A stretch of DNA of 39,236 nucleotides from an uncultured Agathobacter sp. (lineage in GTDB: Bacteria > Bacillota > Clostridia > Lachnospirales > Lachnospiraceae). Under the pieces are notes generated by a model, which ran no database searches, was not told the DNA's origin, and saw nothing but the letters and a program-made list of their open reading frames with translations. Where the stretch lies: NCBI GenBank assembly GCA_934316545.1, contig CAKRDT010000018.1:1-39236 (forward strand), given 5' to 3'. Below, one piece after another: positions 7,724 to 18,258 of the stretch (position 1 is the first letter of the stretch; every line of letters starts with the position of its first letter). The translations under genes were made by a program, and so were the position numbers.

Positions 7724-9175
7724 ATGTACAAAAAAAGGGTAAGTGGATGGGTAAAGCATCTTGACTTTATCCTTCTGGATATCATATGTACGCAGATTGC
7801 TTTCTGTATCGCGTATCTGATCCGTTTCGGATGGTCGAACCCATACGGAACGAGCGAGTATGTGAATTTCGCAATCATTTATGCGCTTGTGGACGTGTTT
7901 GTAGCAGTCGTATTTGAATCATTTAAGAATGTACTTAAGCGGGGATGGTACATTGAATTCAAATGTGTGCTCAAGCATACTTTTGTTATGGAAGCGATTC
8001 TGCTTTTTTATTTATTTACAGTTAAAGACAGTGCAATTTACTCCCGCATTACATTTTATTTAATGATTCCGTTTTATATCGTGATTGACTATGGAATTAG
8101 ATGCCTATGGAAGTATAGAATTAGAAGAAAAGGAGTTCGTGAAAATGCACGAACCATTATTATAGTAGCTCCGGGAAAGAGGCTCGGAAGCTGCGTCAAG
8201 GAAGTCGTTGGAGAAAACTACGCTGCGTATCGCTGCGCCGGTGTGGTTGCAAGCGACGACTCCGTTGCGAAAGGCAGTGCCGCCGGAGTTCCGGTCGTAT
8301 GTAAATATGCGGATTTGGTCGAATATGTGTGCCATGAATGGGTGGACGAAATCTTTATTTTTATGAACAGTGATTTAGACTATCCGATGGAATTGGTCGA
8401 AGACTTCAACCAGATGGGAATCACCACGCACGTTGCGATCGCAAGAACACGGAGCCAGGAGGATCCGAAGCAGTTCGTGGAACGTATCGGCGGAGTCGTC
8501 TACATGACCAAAACCATGAATTATGCTTCCGCAAGGCAGTTGTTTCTTAAGCGGGCAATCGATATCGCGGGCGGATTGGTCGGATGCCTGCTTATGGTGC
8601 TCATCATGATCGTGGTCGGCCCCATCATCTATCTGTCTTCGCCGGGACCAATCTTCTTTGCGCAGGAGCGGATCGGAAGAAACGGCAGGAAGTTCAAGAT
8701 GTATAAGTTCCGCAGCATGTACATGGATGCGGAGGAACGCAAAAAGGAACTGATGTCCCAGAATAAGATCGGCGATGGCATGATGTTTAAGATGGATTTC
8801 GATCCGCGCATCATCGGCAACAAGATTCTTCCGGACGGAACGAAGAAGACCGGCATCGGCCAGTTCATCCGCCGGACAAGCCTGGATGAATTCCCACAGT
8901 TTATCAATGTACTAAAAGGCGATATGAGCCTGGTAGGCACAAGACCGCCGACAATCGACGAGTGGGAGAAATACGAATCCCATCACCGCGCACGCATGGC
9001 ATTCCGTCCGGGAATCACCGGACTGTGGCAGGTCAGCGGACGAAGCAATATCACGGACTTCGAGGAAGTCGTGAACCTCGACACGAAGTATATCGACAAC
9101 TGGAGTATCGGGCAGGATGTGAAGATTCTGTTGCAGACGGTAAGAGGTATTGTACAGAATGAGGGGGCAATGTAG
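7724..9175 (+). CDS. Initiating phosphoglycosyl transferase (WbaP/WcaJ type)
   Basis: This enzyme moves a hexose-1-phosphate from a UDP-sugar to undecaprenyl phosphate, starting the repeat unit. The 483-aa protein has four N-terminal membrane helices, a CoA-binding-like central part, and a C-terminal catalytic domain introduced by a re-entrant helix (KRAIDIAGGLVGCLL). Signature stretches are SPGPIFFAQERIGRNG, MYKFRSM, DEFPQFINVLKGDMSLVGTRP and PGITGLWQVSGRS. The full length matches polyprenyl glycosylphosphotransferases. GAGGGA lies 13 bases before the ATG, a rather wide spacing. The sugar (glucose or galactose) cannot be told from the sequence. Confidence 0.92.
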   Translation: MYKKRVSGWVKHLDFILLDIICTQIAFCIAYLIRFGWSNPYGTSEYVNFAIIYALVDVFVAVVFESFKNVLKRGWYIEFKCVLKHTFVMEAILLFYLFTVKDSAIYSRITFYLMIPFYIVIDYGIRCLWKYRIRRKGVRENARTIIIVAPGKRLGSCVKEVVGENYAAYRCAGVVASDDSVAKGSAAGVPVVCKYADLVEYVCHEWVDEIFIFMNSDLDYPMELVEDFNQMGITTHVAIARTRSQEDPKQFVERIGGVVYMTKTMNYASARQLFLKRAIDIAGGLVGCLLMVLIMIVVGPIIYLSSPGPIFFAQERIGRNGRKFKMYKFRSMYMDAEERKKELMSQNKIGDGMMFKMDFDPRIIGNKILPDGTKKTGIGQFIRRTSLDEFPQFINVLKGDMSLVGTRPPTIDEWEKYESHHRARMAFRPGITGLWQVSGRSNITDFEEVVNLDTKYIDNWSIGQDVKILLQTVRGIVQNEGAM

Positions 9176-9245
9176 TGGGACTCTTTAGACCTGGATTAGT
9201 AAATAAAGGATTTGTGTTTTAAAGAGATAGAAAAGGACTTTTGGG

Positions 9246-10307
9246 ATGGCGAAAATAAGTATTATTACACCAGTTTATAAAGTAGAAAAATATTTAAGAA
9301 AATGCATAGATAGTATTTTGAATCAAACATATGAGGATTTTGAATTATTTATTGTAGATGATGGATCGCCTGATTCCTGTGGTGTAATTGCCGACGAATA
9401 TGAGGTTAAAGACAAAAGAGTACATGTGATTCATAAAGAAAATGGTGGAGCACCAAGTGCGAGAAATGCAGGAATTATGCAAGCAGAGGGGGAGTATTTT
9501 TATTTTCCGGACTCTGATGATTGGATTGAACCTACTTATTTACAGGAATTATACGAATTGGCATTAAGAACGGAGGCACAGTTGGTTGTGTCAGGTTATA
9601 CCATGGAATATTATGAAAATAACAGAAAACAGTCATATTCTGTTGTTGTTCCAGAAAAAGAATATCTTACACAAACAGATGTTAGAATGAATTTACATAA
9701 TTATTTTGATAATATGATGATGGCTGTACCTTGGAATAAGTTGTATAAGGCTGATTATATTAGAAAAAAATCATTATTTTTCCCGAATTTGAAGTGGGAT
9801 GATTTGCATTTTAATATGGAAGTCATAATGGATATTGAGAGCGTTGCCATTAGTTCATCTTCTGGATATCATTTTTTTAGATCTCGCCAAGGATCCGAAA
9901 CAACAACTGTTTTTGACGGATTACTATACCAAAAAAGAAAAGAGCAATTTCAACATATTTTAAAAGTATATAAACATTGGCAAATTGATGATGAGAAAAT
10001 TATGTCTGTAATTTATGGATATTATGCTTCGAGATTAGTTCAGTGTGTACAAGAGGTGTCGGCAAGCAATTTGACTACAAAAAGAAAAAGTATTGCTGAA
10101 ATTTTGGATGATAATCTAAGTTATATTGCGTTACAAAAAGGGAAAATAAGTTCTAATTTGTTAAATATCGCGGCATGGCCTCTAAAATGTCATTGGATTT
10201 CAGGATGTATTTTAATGGGAAAAGTGGTTGGTCTTGTAAAAAATAAACTAGCAGATGTTTTCTATTTTTTGAAATCCAAATCTGTTAATAAAGCCTCAAA
10301 AATGTAA
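9246..10307 (+). CDS. Family 2 glycosyltransferase
   Basis: The 353-aa protein has a GT-A fold N-terminus. It begins with ISIITPVYKVEKYLRKCIDS, continues with FIVDDGSPD and GGAPSARNAG, and has the metal-binding DSDD at residues 89-92. The C-terminal third is helical with a hydrophobic patch near the end, suggesting membrane association. It should add one sugar to the lipid-linked repeat unit, with the sugar and linkage unknown. Codons are strongly AT-rich compared with the transferase gene just upstream, marking the start of the exchangeable part of the locus. Confidence 0.88.
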   Translation: MAKISIITPVYKVEKYLRKCIDSILNQTYEDFELFIVDDGSPDSCGVIADEYEVKDKRVHVIHKENGGAPSARNAGIMQAEGEYFYFPDSDDWIEPTYLQELYELALRTEAQLVVSGYTMEYYENNRKQSYSVVVPEKEYLTQTDVRMNLHNYFDNMMMAVPWNKLYKADYIRKKSLFFPNLKWDDLHFNMEVIMDIESVAISSSSGYHFFRSRQGSETTTVFDGLLYQKRKEQFQHILKVYKHWQIDDEKIMSVIYGYYASRLVQCVQEVSASNLTTKRKSIAEILDDNLSYIALQKGKISSNLLNIAAWPLKCHWISGCILMGKVVGLVKNKLADVFYFLKSKSVNKASKM

Positions 10308-10321
10308 AAGGTAAGAGCGTT

Positions 10322-12277
10322 ATGATAAAAAAGAAACTCAAAAAGAAATTGGCAGATATTCAGTGGTTTGATCCACAAAAAAATGATATTGCACATTTTA
10401 ATGCAGAATATATTTCATTCGATATTTTTGATACATTGTTAAAACGCGATGTTCCTAATCCTGTTGATGTATTTAAATTGGTTGAAATTATTTCGGGGGA
10501 AAGCGATTTCAAAAACAAAAGAATAGAAGCAGAACTTCAAGCGCGCAAACGGAAAGGCGATGGAGAGGTTGGATTGGATGAAATATATAATGAGTATCCG
10601 TCTGCTTGTTATGAATCGCTAAAAAATACAGAAATTGAGTGCGAGATAGAATTATCAACTGTAAATAAAGATATGCAAAAGTTTTATCAAGAATGTATTG
10701 CCCTTAAAAAGGTTATCTTGATATCAGATATGTATTTACCGCGGGAAGTGATAGAAAAGTTGCTTGAAAAAAATGGTATAGATGGGTATTCGAAACTCTT
10801 TATTTCTTGCGAGGAGAACAAAACAAAGAGTAACGGAACTTTATTTGAGCATGTTTGTGAAACTATGCATATTCAACCATGTAATTTGATTCATATAGGT
10901 AATTCTTTTAAAGCGGATTATTATATGCCACGGAGATTTGGAATAAGAAGCTATAAAATTGCAACTTATAAATGTAGAACACAAAGAAAATATAAAGATC
11001 TTTTGTGCGAAAAGAGATTTTCAAAAGGCTTATTAGATGCATTTGTTAATAATCATACTGATAATGCGAATGAGTATTTTCAATTTGGATATGAATGCTT
11101 TGGTCCTTTGCTATATGGATTTGTTACTTGGTTATTTGCAGATATGAAAAAAAATAATATAAAGCAAGTCTTTTTTATGGCAAGAGATGGATTTATTATG
11201 AAGCGCATATACGAGAGTTTGGAATTTGATAAAGTGATTCCAGACTTTTACTTCGAAGCTTCAAGACGAAGCTTGAGGGTTCCATCATATAATGAAAAAA
11301 TGACGTATGAAGATTTTGTAGATGGATTATCTGTACCGAATAAAACAACAATTGTACAGATTTTGGATAGCTTTGGACTAGATTATAAGAATTATAGCAA
11401 AGTTGCAGAAAAATGCGGATTTTCAGAAAATGAACAAATAAAAAGAGATTTTTTATATGACAATGGTAAGTTTAAAAATATGTTTGATTTGATACATAAA
11501 GATATCATTGTTAATGCACGAGAAGAAGCGTGTACGCTCCAAAAATATATAGCGCAATTTGACTTCTCTAAGAAAACGGCCATAGTAGATATTGGGTGGG
11601 GAGGCTCCATGCAGAAATATCTATTGGGAACATTAGAGCGTATGGGAGTCAAAAATGATATTTGTGGATATTATGTTGGACTAACTTGTAAAGCTAAAAA
11701 AAATTTGGGTGAACTATCATATAAGGCAAAGGGATACGTGTTTGATAATTTGAACAATCCAAATGACTTTGATATGGAAAGGCCTTTCGTTGGTTTGTTT
11801 GAAACTTTATTTTTAGAACAAGAAGGTTCTGTGAAGAAATATATAGTATCCAATAATGAGATTAAAGCTGAAAGGTATCCGTATGAGTATTTCAGCGAAG
11901 ATAAGTTACATAAAGAGGCAATATATGTTAAACAAATACAAGATGGGGCTGTAAGATTTGTGAAAGATTTTGCAAACTCTGTAAATTCTAAATATATGAA
12001 AAATGATTCGGATGTTTATTTTTCAAATTTGTATCAAATTGGTATTACCCCTAGTTTAGGCGATGTCAAACGGTTTGGTAAGTTTGAATTTTTTAATAAT
12101 GGAAGCAAAGTATATTTGGCTAATCCCCAGAGCATTACAAAATATATAATCAGGCTCCGAAAATTGACGGCTGATTTATTTGATTCGCAGTGGAAAGTTG
12201 GATTTTTAAAAGCTTTGCTAAAATTAGATTTACCATATTTGAAGATTTTCAATTTATTAAGACGCATAAGTAATTGA
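10322..12277 (+). CDS. HAD-superfamily polysaccharide locus protein (COG5610-like)
   Basis: This 651-aa protein has a HAD-type phosphohydrolase domain at about residues 28-230. Motif I is FDIFDTLL (D34, D37), motif II LISDMYLP, followed by a lysine in NKTKSNG and HIGNSFKADYYMP for the last acidic motif. The C-terminal 400 residues include FFMARDGFIMKRIYE and AIVDIGWGGSMQKYL, which recur in COG5610-like proteins of capsule and O-antigen clusters. The substrate is not known. A role in making or transferring a phosphate-linked sugar or alcohol is inference. The start has AAGGTAAGAGCG ahead of it, a moderate ribosome site. Confidence 0.75.
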   Translation: MIKKKLKKKLADIQWFDPQKNDIAHFNAEYISFDIFDTLLKRDVPNPVDVFKLVEIISGESDFKNKRIEAELQARKRKGDGEVGLDEIYNEYPSACYESLKNTEIECEIELSTVNKDMQKFYQECIALKKVILISDMYLPREVIEKLLEKNGIDGYSKLFISCEENKTKSNGTLFEHVCETMHIQPCNLIHIGNSFKADYYMPRRFGIRSYKIATYKCRTQRKYKDLLCEKRFSKGLLDAFVNNHTDNANEYFQFGYECFGPLLYGFVTWLFADMKKNNIKQVFFMARDGFIMKRIYESLEFDKVIPDFYFEASRRSLRVPSYNEKMTYEDFVDGLSVPNKTTIVQILDSFGLDYKNYSKVAEKCGFSENEQIKRDFLYDNGKFKNMFDLIHKDIIVNAREEACTLQKYIAQFDFSKKTAIVDIGWGGSMQKYLLGTLERMGVKNDICGYYVGLTCKAKKNLGELSYKAKGYVFDNLNNPNDFDMERPFVGLFETLFLEQEGSVKKYIVSNNEIKAERYPYEYFSEDKLHKEAIYVKQIQDGAVRFVKDFANSVNSKYMKNDSDVYFSNLYQIGITPSLGDVKRFGKFEFFNNGSKVYLANPQSITKYIIRLRKLTADLFDSQWKVGFLKALLKLDLPYLKIFNLLRRISN

Positions 12278-12286
12278 GGAAAGCAA

Positions 12287-13591
12287 ATGATATATACATT
12301 ATTTGGAATAATTAGTATTTTATTGGTTATTTCAATCGTTATTTATAATAGAGATATGACAGCTCCGGCTTTTTTACTAGTAGGTTCTTTTTGGATTGCA
12401 GGGCTGTGTGCTTGCATGTATGCAAAAGAGTGGGACTTTTACAATTATAAGTTGGTTTTAATTGTTATAACAGGATTAATTAGTTTTATGGCATGTAGTT
12501 GGATTAGCTATGTGTTATACAAAAAGGGAAGAAAGATTTTAAAGAAGAAAATTGAAGGGATTTCTTTGTCTAATGCTAAACTGGCTATCTATTTGGTTTT
12601 TCAAATTGTTCTGTATGTAATTTCTCTTGTGTTAATGATCAGAAGTATTGGTTTACAAAATGGTCTTACAACTTTGATTGGCTCATATTACGAAATGAAT
12701 AAGATGGGAGAGCAAGTATATACTTCGTCATTGGTTAGTATAGGAACAATTTTGAATTTCTCAGGTACATATTATGTTATGTACATTGCGATAAATAATA
12801 TTATTGCAGGAGAAAAGAACAAGAAGCTGTTATATATTAATATTTTGGTTGGCGTATTTGGATCACTGCTTAATGGAACCAAATCAGCGTTCTATATGTT
12901 TGTTATTGGTGCATTTGTTATGAGCGTGGCGCAAATGAGCAAGAAGAATGGTTGGAAAAGAAATATTAACCTCAAATCGGTAATTAGAGCTTGTTCAATT
13001 GTGGCAATTTTGCTTATATCTTTTTCTGTAATTAATGCAGCTCAGGGAAGAACGTTAAATGATGTAAAAGTTGTAGATCTATTGGCAACATATTTAGGTT
13101 CTCCATTAAAAAATTTAGAATTGTATTTAAATGAAAATTATTCTAAAAGTAAATTGTTTGGGGAACAAACATTTTTAAATATTTATTCTGATATTTATGA
13201 GCAAACTGGCAATGGTTTATATAGGATAGATTCTATATATAGATATAGATGGATTAATGGTAACGGATTAGGAAATGTATATACGATTTTTATGCCATTG
13301 TATCACGATTTTGGGCTTCTTGGATCTGTTTGTGTTATGGGAGTGATGGGATTTTTCACTCAACATATATATAATAAACTTAAATATCGAAAAAAAAATC
13401 CAATAGTTGATTTTTATATAATATTCTATTCATATTTAGCTTTTGCAGTTATGTTTTCCTTTTTCTCTAACAAATTTTTTGAATGTATTGTTTCGAAATC
13501 CGCAATATATTTTCTCATTGGATTATGGATGTTTGATTTGTTTTTTTTGCGATTGCATATAAAATCGGGAAAGATAGTTATAAAAAAATAG
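12287..13591 (+). CDS. wzy: Wzy-type repeat-unit polymerase
   Basis: This 434-aa integral membrane protein has about ten to twelve hydrophobic segments and a larger loop near residues 250-340. It lies among the glycosyltransferase and flippase genes, where the polymerase is expected. Wzy proteins join flipped lipid-linked repeat units on the outer membrane face and share little sequence, so the call rests on topology and context. TGAGGAAAG precedes the ATG. It is the only polymerase candidate in the locus. Confidence 0.8.
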   Translation: MIYTLFGIISILLVISIVIYNRDMTAPAFLLVGSFWIAGLCACMYAKEWDFYNYKLVLIVITGLISFMACSWISYVLYKKGRKILKKKIEGISLSNAKLAIYLVFQIVLYVISLVLMIRSIGLQNGLTTLIGSYYEMNKMGEQVYTSSLVSIGTILNFSGTYYVMYIAINNIIAGEKNKKLLYINILVGVFGSLLNGTKSAFYMFVIGAFVMSVAQMSKKNGWKRNINLKSVIRACSIVAILLISFSVINAAQGRTLNDVKVVDLLATYLGSPLKNLELYLNENYSKSKLFGEQTFLNIYSDIYEQTGNGLYRIDSIYRYRWINGNGLGNVYTIFMPLYHDFGLLGSVCVMGVMGFFTQHIYNKLKYRKKNPIVDFYIIFYSYLAFAVMFSFFSNKFFECIVSKSAIYFLIGLWMFDLFFLRLHIKSGKIVIKK

Positions 13592-13607
13592 GTGGAGATA
13601 TGGTGTG

Positions 13608-14558
13608 ATGCGAGAATACTTAGTTAGTATAATTATTCCGATATATAATGCTGAAAGCTATATAAATAAATGTATAGAATCAGTTATGAATCAATCATAT
13701 ACGAAGATTGAAATATTGTTAATTGATGATGGGTCAACGGATGAATCGCCCAAATTATGTGATCATTTTTCTTGTATTGATGATCGAATACAGGTTGTCC
13801 ACACAAGGAATAGTGGCGCTGGGGCCGCAAGAAATGTTGGATTAAATATAGCTAATGGAGAATATATTTGTTTTGTTGATGCTGATGATCAGGTAAATGA
13901 ACGTTACATAGAATATTTAGTATATGCTATTACAGGAAACGAATTAGGCATTTGTGGTTTTACAACAGCTATTGATGGTAAATATAGTCAAACGTTGGTG
14001 CCTGATATTGAAAAAATGACTAAGAATGAAACAATCAAGTGTATGCTTAATCCAAATGAAGCAATAGTTAATTGTTATGGATATTTGTGGAATAAAATAT
14101 TTAAAAAGAGAATAATAGAGGAGAATCATTTAAGCTTTGATCATAAATATTTTATGTGGGAAGATATGTGTTTTTGTTGTAAATATGTTTTGTGTATAGA
14201 AAATGTAGGTTATGTTAATGCTGATTTATATTATTATAATGATAAAAATAAGAATAGTATTAGCCATAATCTTACAACTGAAACAATGGAATTGTGGAAT
14301 GAAGCTTCAATAGAAATCGAACAAATGTTGATTGACAAAGGGTTATATGACGAGGTTGGGTACAAGTCAATAATTGCTGACTTGTATATGAAAACTTTGA
14401 TTGTAAATACTCATTACAACATTCAAACAAGGGGAGAAATTATTACCTTTTTGGATAATAATAGAGCTTTGCTCAGAAAAAAGTATAAAATATATTATAA
14501 AATGTGTAGAACGTGTCCAATAATCTGGCGGGTATTTGGTCGTTGTGTTAGTGTATAA
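13608..14558 (+). CDS. Family 2 glycosyltransferase
   Basis: The roughly 316-aa protein begins VSIIIPIYNAESYINKCIES and continues with LIDDGSTDESPKLC, GAGAARNVGL and the metal-binding DADD at residues 91-94. This is a GT-A fold like the enzyme at 9246 but not a close copy. GGTGGAG lies ten bases before the ATG at 13608. A GTG one codon upstream (13605) has better spacing and may be used instead. It should add a further sugar to the repeat unit. Confidence 0.88.
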   Translation: MREYLVSIIIPIYNAESYINKCIESVMNQSYTKIEILLIDDGSTDESPKLCDHFSCIDDRIQVVHTRNSGAGAARNVGLNIANGEYICFVDADDQVNERYIEYLVYAITGNELGICGFTTAIDGKYSQTLVPDIEKMTKNETIKCMLNPNEAIVNCYGYLWNKIFKKRIIEENHLSFDHKYFMWEDMCFCCKYVLCIENVGYVNADLYYYNDKNKNSISHNLTTETMELWNEASIEIEQMLIDKGLYDEVGYKSIIADLYMKTLIVNTHYNIQTRGEIITFLDNNRALLRKKYKIYYKMCRTCPIIWRVFGRCVSV

Positions 14559-14560
14559 AA

Positions 14561-15715
14561 ATGGAAACGGACATTAAGATGGATAATAAAAAAAATATTT
14601 TACTAGTTACACTATTTGATGATAACAATATTGGAAATCGATTGCAAAATTATGCTTTACAACATACTTTAGAGTTACATAATGTAAATGTGTCTATTAT
14701 AGATAATGGGTACACGAACTATCCGGAGATTAAAGACAAAATCAAAATTATTATTAAGCAATGCTTGGGAATAATTGGAATAGAAAAGTATAGATATAGT
14801 TTTCAACGTTTTCTCTCAGAGAAAATGAAAAGAGTAGCAAATAAAGAATTTGACAGAAAAAATATACATAACATTATAAATCTTAGTAATACACAAATAT
14901 TTAATTCGGATTGGTCGGTTTTTGATATAGCGATTGCAGGAAGCGATCAGATTTGGCATAGATGGGGGAATGATAAGCTGGAACTTCCGTTTTATTACTT
15001 GCAATTTATGCCAAAGACAAAAAGAGCTGCTTATGCAGCAAGCTTTGGATTTGAAAATTTTCCAGAGCAAGATTTGGAGCAGCACAAGAAGGGACTACAG
15101 GAGATGGAATATATTTCCTGTAGAGAACTATCTGGATGCAAATTGGTAGAGGAAGTGGTTGGAAGAGATGTTCCTCGTGTTTTGGATCCAACGTTGTTAT
15201 TGAGTGTTGCTGATTGGAGAAAAATAGAGGGACAAGCACCAGAATATGCAAGAACGCAGAAGAATTATGCGTTTGTTTACTTCTTGGGTGAACAGACGGA
15301 GGAATATAAGCAGTACATTTGTGATGTTATGCAGCATCAAGAAATAGATAAGATTATTGATTTTTCAAATTATATGGATAAGAATATTAGTGTGTGTGGA
15401 CCGGCGGGATTTTTGAGTTTAATTGATCATGCTGAGTGGATATTTACGGATTCTTTTCATTGCACAGTATTTTCAGTCTTATTTGATAAGAAGTTTACTG
15501 CATTTCGAAGGGAACAAGAAGGCTTCGAAAAAATGTTTGGAAGAATCGAGGATTTGCTGGCAAGTACCAATAAACTGGAATGTATTTATGGCGGGACAAC
15601 AAGAGTGGCAACAAATGATTTTGATAAATTGTATTCGGATTCTATGCATTACATTTCCAAGGTGATGGGATGTGCAGATGGCGAAGATGAGAGTGATCAT
15701 ATAGTTGGTGATTGA
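14561..15715 (+). CDS. Polysaccharide pyruvyl transferase family protein
   Basis: Family members move pyruvate from phosphoenolpyruvate onto a sugar as a ketal, giving the polymer negative charge. The 384-aa protein has the typical opening NILLVTLFDDNNIGNRLQNY, the AIAGSDQIWHRW motif, VLDPTLLLS, and the late TDSFHCTVFSVLF segment. An in-frame ATG at 14579 has GGAAACGGA ahead of it and gives the usual short N-terminus before NKKNILLV, so the true start may be there. It follows the glycosyltransferase by two bases. Confidence 0.88.
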   Translation: METDIKMDNKKNILLVTLFDDNNIGNRLQNYALQHTLELHNVNVSIIDNGYTNYPEIKDKIKIIIKQCLGIIGIEKYRYSFQRFLSEKMKRVANKEFDRKNIHNIINLSNTQIFNSDWSVFDIAIAGSDQIWHRWGNDKLELPFYYLQFMPKTKRAAYAASFGFENFPEQDLEQHKKGLQEMEYISCRELSGCKLVEEVVGRDVPRVLDPTLLLSVADWRKIEGQAPEYARTQKNYAFVYFLGEQTEEYKQYICDVMQHQEIDKIIDFSNYMDKNISVCGPAGFLSLIDHAEWIFTDSFHCTVFSVLFDKKFTAFRREQEGFEKMFGRIEDLLASTNKLECIYGGTTRVATNDFDKLYSDSMHYISKVMGCADGEDESDHIVGD

Positions 15716-15742
15716 AAGAATAAGTATTAGAGGACTATTACT

Positions 15743-17272
15743 GTGGCAAAGATAGAAAGAACCAAAAATGCAACTAGAAATATAATATTTGGAATTATAC
15801 TTAAGGCATATCAGGTTCTTGTGCCCTTTTTTATGCGTACGGCAATGATCTATCTTATGGGGGTTCAGTATCTTGGATTGAATTCTCTATTTACGTCAAT
15901 TCTTCAAGTGCTGAATCTGGCTGAATTGGGCGTAGGATCAGCAATGATCTACAGTATGTACAAACCAATTGCAGAAGATGATAATGCGACGGTTTGTGCA
16001 TTGATGAAATTGTATAGAACCTATTATAGGATAATTGGTTTAGTTATTGCTATAATAGGATGCATATTGACACCGTTCATTCCGAAACTTATTTCCGGAG
16101 ATGTACCGGAAGATATTAATATATATATTCTTTATCTGTTGAACTTGGGCGCGACAGTATTATCATATTGGCTCTTTGCATATAAAAATAGCATTCTTCA
16201 AGCGCATCAGAGAACAGACATTGTAAGTAAGGTGACGTTGTTAGCTAGTACGGTACAATATGCAGTACAGTTACTTGTTTTATGGCTTTTTAAAGATTTT
16301 TATTTATACGTTCTTGTGATGCTTGTTACACAAGTCTTTATGAATATCGGCACGGCGATTGCGGCAGACAAGTTGTATCCGGAACTCAAGCCATTGGGGC
16401 AACTTCCTCAAAACGAGGTGAATCAGATTAACCAAAGAATAAGAGACTTATTCACTGCAAAATTTGGCAGTGTTATTGTTGGGTCTGTAGATACAATAGT
16501 TATTTCTTCTTTTTTGGGATTAACCACATTAGCAGTATATCAAAATTACTATTTTATAATGAATGCTATATGTGGATTCATTGCAGTAATCTTTTCGTCT
16601 ATAATTGCAGGAATGGGCAATAGTTTAGTTGTTGAGACGAAAGAGAAGAATTATAATGATTTTGAAACATTTACTTTTATCATTTGTTTTATCTTGTGTA
16701 TTTGCTGCTCTTGTTTTGCAGGACTATATCAGCCATTTATGGAATTATGGGTAGGGACAGCATTAATGCTTGATTACAGTTATGTAATTTTATTCTGTGT
16801 ATTGTTTTATTGCCTTGAACTTGCAATGGTGTGGGCAACTGTTAAAGATGCAGCCGGAATGTGGCATTCTGACCGATTCAGACCTTTGATTGGAGCAATT
16901 GCAAATTTAGTGATGAACCTTCTACTTGTTCGTTTTATAGGACTTTACGGAATTATTCTTTCAACAGTTCTTAGTTATATTCTGATTTCTATGCCATGGT
17001 TGATACATAATTTGTTTAAATTTTTATATAAAAGATCTTTGATGGGGTATTTAAAGAAGTTGATGCTTTATATGCTAATTGCCATATTTTCAACAGCAAT
17101 AAATGTTTTTATATGTGGCAATTTGGCTATTGGCGGCGGATGCGGTTTGTTAATTAAGGGTGTAGTAAGTCTTGTGATTCCACTCATAACACAATGTTGT
17201 TTTTATTGGAAAAAGAAGGAATTTAACAAGTCTGTAATCATAGTTAAAAGAATATTGAAACGAGGTCTGTAA
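15743..17272 (+). CDS. wzx: Wzx-type lipid-linked oligosaccharide flippase
   Basis: This 509-aa multi-spanning protein has about 12 to 14 helices. It opens with RNIIFGIILKAYQVLVPFFM and GVQYLGLNSLFTSILQVL, as in MATE/MOP-superfamily polysaccharide flippases. It would carry the undecaprenyl-linked repeat unit to the outer face for Wzy. Translation starts at GTG, with AGAGG nine bases upstream. The aldo/keto reductase gene follows after three bases. Confidence 0.9.
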   Translation: MAKIERTKNATRNIIFGIILKAYQVLVPFFMRTAMIYLMGVQYLGLNSLFTSILQVLNLAELGVGSAMIYSMYKPIAEDDNATVCALMKLYRTYYRIIGLVIAIIGCILTPFIPKLISGDVPEDINIYILYLLNLGATVLSYWLFAYKNSILQAHQRTDIVSKVTLLASTVQYAVQLLVLWLFKDFYLYVLVMLVTQVFMNIGTAIAADKLYPELKPLGQLPQNEVNQINQRIRDLFTAKFGSVIVGSVDTIVISSFLGLTTLAVYQNYYFIMNAICGFIAVIFSSIIAGMGNSLVVETKEKNYNDFETFTFIICFILCICCSCFAGLYQPFMELWVGTALMLDYSYVILFCVLFYCLELAMVWATVKDAAGMWHSDRFRPLIGAIANLVMNLLLVRFIGLYGIILSTVLSYILISMPWLIHNLFKFLYKRSLMGYLKKLMLYMLIAIFSTAINVFICGNLAIGGGCGLLIKGVVSLVIPLITQCCFYWKKKEFNKSVIIVKRILKRGL

Positions 17273-17275
17273 TAT

Positions 17276-18193
17276 ATGGAATATAGAACGTTATGTAATG
17301 GATATAAAATCCCTTGTATCTGTTACGGAACAGATATCGTAGATTATAAAGTGTCAAGTATAGAAAAATTAAAACAGCAGATGAAGATTGTGGTTAAATC
17401 TGCCTTAAGAAGAGATACGAGAAAAATGCAACGAGATAAGGGAATTATTAATTGCTTGGCACATTCGTTAGAAAATAAATGTAACTTTTTTGACACATCT
17501 AGAGCATATGGGGAGTCTGAAAGAATGCTTGGTGATCTGTTAAAAGGAAGAGATAGAGAAAGCTATTATATATGCACTAAACTTGATAATACGGCTCAAC
17601 TTAACAACGTGTCTGCCAGAGATGTGTTGGAAGAAAGCATGAAACGTTTGGGGGTTGATTATGTTGATGTGTATTTGTTGCATTGGCCTGTTGAAGACAG
17701 GTATTTAGATTATTGGAAACAATTAGAACAACTATATAAAGAGGGTATAGTAAAATCAATTGGTGTAAGTAATTGCAAAATACACCATTTAGAGGAAATT
17801 AAGAAAATCGCAGAAATAATGCCTATGATCAATGAGGTAGAACTGCATCCGTTACTCTCGGAGATAGAACTTAGACGCTATTGCGAAAAAAATAATATAC
17901 AGATTATGGCATACACGAGTACAGCTCGTTTAGATTTTAGGCTAAGGGCAAGTCATAGAATGGAGCAGGTGTGTCAAGAGACGGGAAAAAGCCTTTCACA
18001 GATTATATTAAGATGGCATATTCAAAATGGAATTATTCCTATTTTCAACACAAGTACAATTACGCATTTTAAGGATAATGTAAATGTTTTTGATTTTGAA
18101 TTAAGCGATGATCAAATGAGGTTGATTGACAGCATGAACATTAATGCGCGAACGAGGTACGATTCTGATAATTGTGAATGGGACAGGTTGTAA
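17276..18193 (+). CDS. Aldo/keto reductase in the polysaccharide locus
   Basis: The 305-aa protein has the complete catalytic tetrad of the superfamily: D73 and Y78 (FFDTSRAYG), K102 (ICTKLDN) and H136 (LLHWPVE). Further hallmarks are SIGVSNCKIHHLEEI and the C-terminal NADPH-binding region ending in the FNTSTITHFKDN stretch. Its place between the flippase and the FrhB-like fusion suggests it reduces a sugar or alcohol used in the repeat unit, which is inference. Residues 24-60 hold an unusual lysine-rich insertion before the first catalytic aspartate. Confidence 0.88.
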   Translation: MEYRTLCNGYKIPCICYGTDIVDYKVSSIEKLKQQMKIVVKSALRRDTRKMQRDKGIINCLAHSLENKCNFFDTSRAYGESERMLGDLLKGRDRESYYICTKLDNTAQLNNVSARDVLEESMKRLGVDYVDVYLLHWPVEDRYLDYWKQLEQLYKEGIVKSIGVSNCKIHHLEEIKKIAEIMPMINEVELHPLLSEIELRRYCEKNNIQIMAYTSTARLDFRLRASHRMEQVCQETGKSLSQIILRWHIQNGIIPIFNTSTITHFKDNVNVFDFELSDDQMRLIDSMNINARTRYDSDNCEWDRL

Positions 18194-18258
18194 TTGGTGA
18201 AACCACTTATAAATTTTATTAGATTGTAGAAAACGTAAAATGGTTTGGGAGATTAGAT

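Noticed and set aside
9175..9222. 15-codon frame GTGGGACTC... between the transferase and the GT2 gene
   Set aside because: It is too short and lacks a ribosome site; no family was recognised. It may be a trace of a lost gene.
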